Made by a program: the position numbers and the translations under genes
Part shown: positions 61,319-64,000 of the stretch, one piece after another
How the letters are laid out: each line of letters opens with the position of its first letter
How positions within the stretch are numbered: position 1 is the stretch's first letter
Notes under the pieces: generated by a model
Seen by the model: the letters and a program-made list of their open reading frames with translations, nothing else
Databases searched by the model: none
What the model was told of the DNA's origin: nothing
DNA from: Vibrio ponticus
GTDB lineage: Bacteria > Pseudomonadota > Gammaproteobacteria > Enterobacterales > Vibrionaceae
Reading direction: 5' to 3'
NCBI RefSeq assembly: GCF_009938225.1
Contig: NZ_AP019658.1
Coordinates: forward strand, 558,001 to 622,000
DNA: 64,000 nucleotides

Positions 61319-64000
61319 ATGATCAAAAAAGCCCTTTTAGCCAGTGCCATTGGTGCGCTGCTTCCTGCTCAGAGTGTGATGGCAGGAGAAGATATTCGCA
61401 TCACGATGATGCAAGAGATGGCAAAAAAAATTGAAGCCCGTGTTAATCAGGTCAATCAGTTGGCGCAAAATCCTGACAATTGGGAAGAACGTAATGGTCG
61501 ACGTTTCTTGCGTTTTGGCGAATACCTATATCCAATGACGCCGGATAACAAACCATTATTTATGCCGTTTGTTCTAGGTTCATCGTACGAAGAAAATGTG
61601 GCTTATGCAGACCGTTCTGCGGAAGCAATGTTTGACTTTGTTAAAGCTCCTTGGCGTTTAACCAATGAGCAGGATGGCGTGTATGTTTATCATGATCAGT
61701 TTGGACAGAACTACTTAGAGTGGATCGAGAACGACAAACTATGTAGCGTGCGTTACCTTGCAGGCAGTGGAGTCAGCACGACTAACCAAGATTGTAAACC
61801 TTTTGACGAAAAGCAAACCGATGCGATTGGTTTCATTGATGATCTTGAGGTAACCAACCATCTAGCAGGCACTTTTGCTGCGCAAATTCGTTTTGTACAA
61901 AACCAAACTTCAGAGCCATATGGAAACGCAGAAAAATCTCAGCAAAAATTAGTCACACATCGTGAAGCTTTGTTAGTGGTTACGCCTGAGAAAGAAAGTC
62001 TCGATGAGAAAAGTATCCTTGTCTACATCTACAAAGATGGTCAGCTGTTAGAAAAACGTGTTCTAAATAACCCTTCTCAGCTACTAAGTGCTGACCGTAC
62101 AGTAGAAGATGAACGACCTGACATTCTGTACTCGAAGCGCTCTTACTCTACGGTACTGCCTTGGAACTATGTTGAAAAAGGTTTGAGCCTGCGCTTTGAA
62201 ACTTATGATATGCGTGAAGGTGAACTAGCAGCAGACAGCATCGAGTTTGGTGCGCCAATGCATGTAGAGATGCCTATGGTACGCATTGGTATGCTCACTG
62301 AGCCACCTGCGGCTAAGCCTTTAGAAACGCGTATGGCAAACCACGGTTCAGAGTTGTTCCAACGTTTCCCACTTGCGACCATGACTATCAGCCCATACTT
62401 ACCGGTTAAGTTAGATAAAGTGGTTACCGCGTACGGTGAGGTGGAAGAGGAATACAGTCAGTTTGATAAACCTGATGTGTACTCAGGTGATATGCGCGAG
62501 AACATCACCAAATCGTTGATTCAGACAGGTATCAACAACGCAAACTTTGGTGTGCCAAGCACCGCGGGTACTCACCAATGGCAGCCTGCTAATTTTCCAA
62601 CGGTGGTGATCGGTCACTCAATCGGTCGTTACCTTAACAAGAAAGGCGAGGTTGTCGATGTCACCCACGGTCTATCTGGTGGTAACGGCATGGCGCTGTT
62701 AGTCGACTCTACGGGTAACGAAGTGACTCATGAAGTTGGTCACGCATTTAGTCTATGGCACTGGCCTGGTGGTCCGGATGTGTACTACCACAGCACGACA
62801 AGTGGCTGGGGTTATGATGCCTACCGTGGACGTATGTCCGATAACATCGTTTGGTATAACCGCGGTTATGATGATCGTAACTTTAAAGGGCTTGTTGGCT
62901 ATCAAAAAGACCCAATGGCGGGTGGTGACTTTGACTCAAGTGCGAGCAGCTATCCACTGTTTACTGGCTATACATCAAAAGTGACCCAAGACTATCTGAC
63001 AGGGCATGACCTACTGGATATGTCTACCGAGTCAGGCTTTACTCATTGGGATGAAAATACCCAAACGATGGTTGAGGTTGAACAAACCACTAAGCTTAAG
63101 CCGCGTGTGTCTGGTGTCGATGTCATGACCATGGTGGGCTACTACGATCCGATCAAACAAAATTTAAGCTACATTTATCCACCTATGTATGGTGCATCAG
63201 GTAATGTATTTGATTTACCACAGCCACAAGTGGGTCAATGTTGGGCTGAAGTGAGTTACGCAGGTGGTAAGCTTGAAAAAGTGGCGCTGGATGGTCGTCG
63301 TTTAGATGGCAACATGAGTAACAAATTCCACATTAACTTAGAGCGTGCTGCTAACCCTGAAAGTATGACGATTTTCTGTCCAGAGCGTCTACTGGAAGAT
63401 GTGGTTCGTGATGCAATTTTGGCGGATGTCGATCAAGAGCGATTCTTCGATTGGGGTGAAAACAACCGAAATGGTAACCCTGGCGATGTGTTCCATTACC
63501 ATCGCAATGGTCGAATTGAGCTGTTTGAATTGCAAAACCACCATTACTGGTATTTCCCTGACAGCGGTCAATCGAATGGTGAATGGAAGTTCATCGGTTA
63601 CTTTGATGATCTAGTGGACCAATATGTCGAGGAGCAACAGCCAAGCTATGGCGACTTTGGTAAGGTTGAACTAACTACTCGCCAATTTGACATGAGTGAT
63701 GAATATCCGCAGCGTGCAGTAAGCTTTGGTAAAGATTATGACGGTTATGCGCAAGGTGTTGAAGATACCTTAACGTTTGCTCAGATTAGTCAACTGCATA
63801 ATATTGATTACGCAAGCGTAGCGGAATTTGATCGTGCAGTGCTAGCGCAAGTACAGTATCAATTATTTGGTCAAAACGCTTCCGTACTCTCTGCGACGCA
63901 AATGGAATCAGGCTTCGTTGGTGCACTATTTGCTCAAAGCAACCCTGAGACTGGTACTCGTGACTACTTTATGATGAAACGAGTTAACGCAGGGGCAATG
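61319..64000 (+). CDS. Secreted M66 zinc metalloprotease (TagA/StcE-like), 3' end cut by window edge
   Basis: The frame is open for 894 codons to the window end. The signal peptide is MIKKALLASAIGALLPAQSVMA. The zinc site HEVGHAFSLWH has His471, Glu472, His475 and His481, followed by WPGG. This HExxHxxxxxH...GG pattern is that of peptidase family M66, which includes E. coli StcE and V. cholerae TagA, enzymes that cut mucin-type glycoproteins. Known members are type II secreted. The C-terminal part is missing, so extra domains cannot be judged. Confidence 0.88.
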   Translation, partial: MIKKALLASAIGALLPAQSVMAGEDIRITMMQEMAKKIEARVNQVNQLAQNPDNWEERNGRRFLRFGEYLYPMTPDNKPLFMPFVLGSSYEENVAYADRSAEAMFDFVKAPWRLTNEQDGVYVYHDQFGQNYLEWIENDKLCSVRYLAGSGVSTTNQDCKPFDEKQTDAIGFIDDLEVTNHLAGTFAAQIRFVQNQTSEPYGNAEKSQQKLVTHREALLVVTPEKESLDEKSILVYIYKDGQLLEKRVLNNPSQLLSADRTVEDERPDILYSKRSYSTVLPWNYVEKGLSLRFETYDMREGELAADSIEFGAPMHVEMPMVRIGMLTEPPAAKPLETRMANHGSELFQRFPLATMTISPYLPVKLDKVVTAYGEVEEEYSQFDKPDVYSGDMRENITKSLIQTGINNANFGVPSTAGTHQWQPANFPTVVIGHSIGRYLNKKGEVVDVTHGLSGGNGMALLVDSTGNEVTHEVGHAFSLWHWPGGPDVYYHSTTSGWGYDAYRGRMSDNIVWYNRGYDDRNFKGLVGYQKDPMAGGDFDSSASSYPLFTGYTSKVTQDYLTGHDLLDMSTESGFTHWDENTQTMVEVEQTTKLKPRVSGVDVMTMVGYYDPIKQNLSYIYPPMYGASGNVFDLPQPQVGQCWAEVSYAGGKLEKVALDGRRLDGNMSNKFHINLERAANPESMTIFCPERLLEDVVRDAILADVDQERFFDWGENNRNGNPGDVFHYHRNGRIELFELQNHHYWYFPDSGQSNGEWKFIGYFDDLVDQYVEEQQPSYGDFGKVELTTRQFDMSDEYPQRAVSFGKDYDGYAQGVEDTLTFAQISQLHNIDYASVAEFDRAVLAQVQYQLFGQNASVLSATQMESGFVGALFAQSNPETGTRDYFMMKRVNAGAM

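Noticed and set aside
62730..62984. 84-codon frame inside the protease gene
   Set aside because: It is in another frame over the zinc site of the M66 protein, which is clearly the coding frame.
1..64000. tRNA or rRNA genes
   Set aside because: I saw no cloverleaf with GTTCRAnnC and a CCA-type end and no rRNA-like stretch; a dedicated scan was not possible here.

Overview
The window reads as Vibrio DNA, most likely from chromosome II. The evidence is the protein families: VctPDGC-type siderophore uptake, ectABC with a dedicated aspartokinase, YejABEF, CueR, a cyanide-insensitive bd oxidase, an NqrB homologue, a DUF2860 outer-membrane protein and a TagA-like M66 protease. A Vibrio-typical palindromic element (about 60.7-61.0 kb) points the same way. 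In V. cholerae the counterparts of several of these genes are, from memory, on chromosome II. The species cannot be settled from the sequence alone. Both window ends cut a gene: lldP at the left (3' end missing) and the M66 protease at the right (3' end missing).

Layout. 0-7.5 kb: lactate permease with a divergent LysR regulator, a small TPR-like gene behind a Fur box, a Lon-like protease, D-lactate dehydrogenase and a Nudix hydrolase. 7.7-15 kb: yejABEF peptide/microcin C importer, abutting a PAS-GGDEF-EAL phosphodiesterase. 15.2-20.8 kb: an accessory stretch with an S4 protein, an ABC membrane domain lacking its ATPase, an AraC-GyrI regulator and a P-loop kinase. The same stretch holds a dense set of structured repeats that bracket a RelE/HigB2-type toxin-antitoxin pair. 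20.8-28.3 kb: Fur-controlled vctPDGC, cueR, ackA, and brnQ behind a leader peptide that looks like a branched-chain amino acid attenuator.

28.3-36.9 kb: a GAF-GGDEF cyclase, the ectoine operon ectABC-ask, then a YfcC-type carrier with an AstE/AspA-type deacylase. 36.9-42.8 kb: stomatin/NfeD membrane-protease pair, a possible small membrane protein, two acetyltransferases, a Gfa-type zinc protein, ThpR and a Sel1-repeat protein. 42.8-46.8 kb: AraC/LysE and MocR/EamA regulator-transporter pairs. 46.8-51.7 kb: cioAB with its short DUF2474 partner, a stand-alone nqrB paralogue coupled to a DUF2256 zinc peptide, and an SDR. 51.8-60.7 kb: gamma-glutamylputrescine-oxidase-like enzyme divergent from a PotD-type binding protein whose signal-peptide start is frameshifted by one A. 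These are followed by LysE and LysR genes, a Tat-exported amidase, DUF2860, AraC and AlkD-like genes. 60.7-64 kb: a MITE-like palindromic element and the M66 protease.

The themes are fermentation and lactate/acetate metabolism, osmoprotection, iron and copper response, amino acid and polyamine transport, and alternative respiration. The points most worth a second look are the brnQ leader, the repeat-bracketed toxin-antitoxin locus with a predicted leaderless toxin message, the orphan NqrB beside cioAB, the shared inverted motifs in the ectoine operon, and the one-base frameshift in the PotD-type gene.
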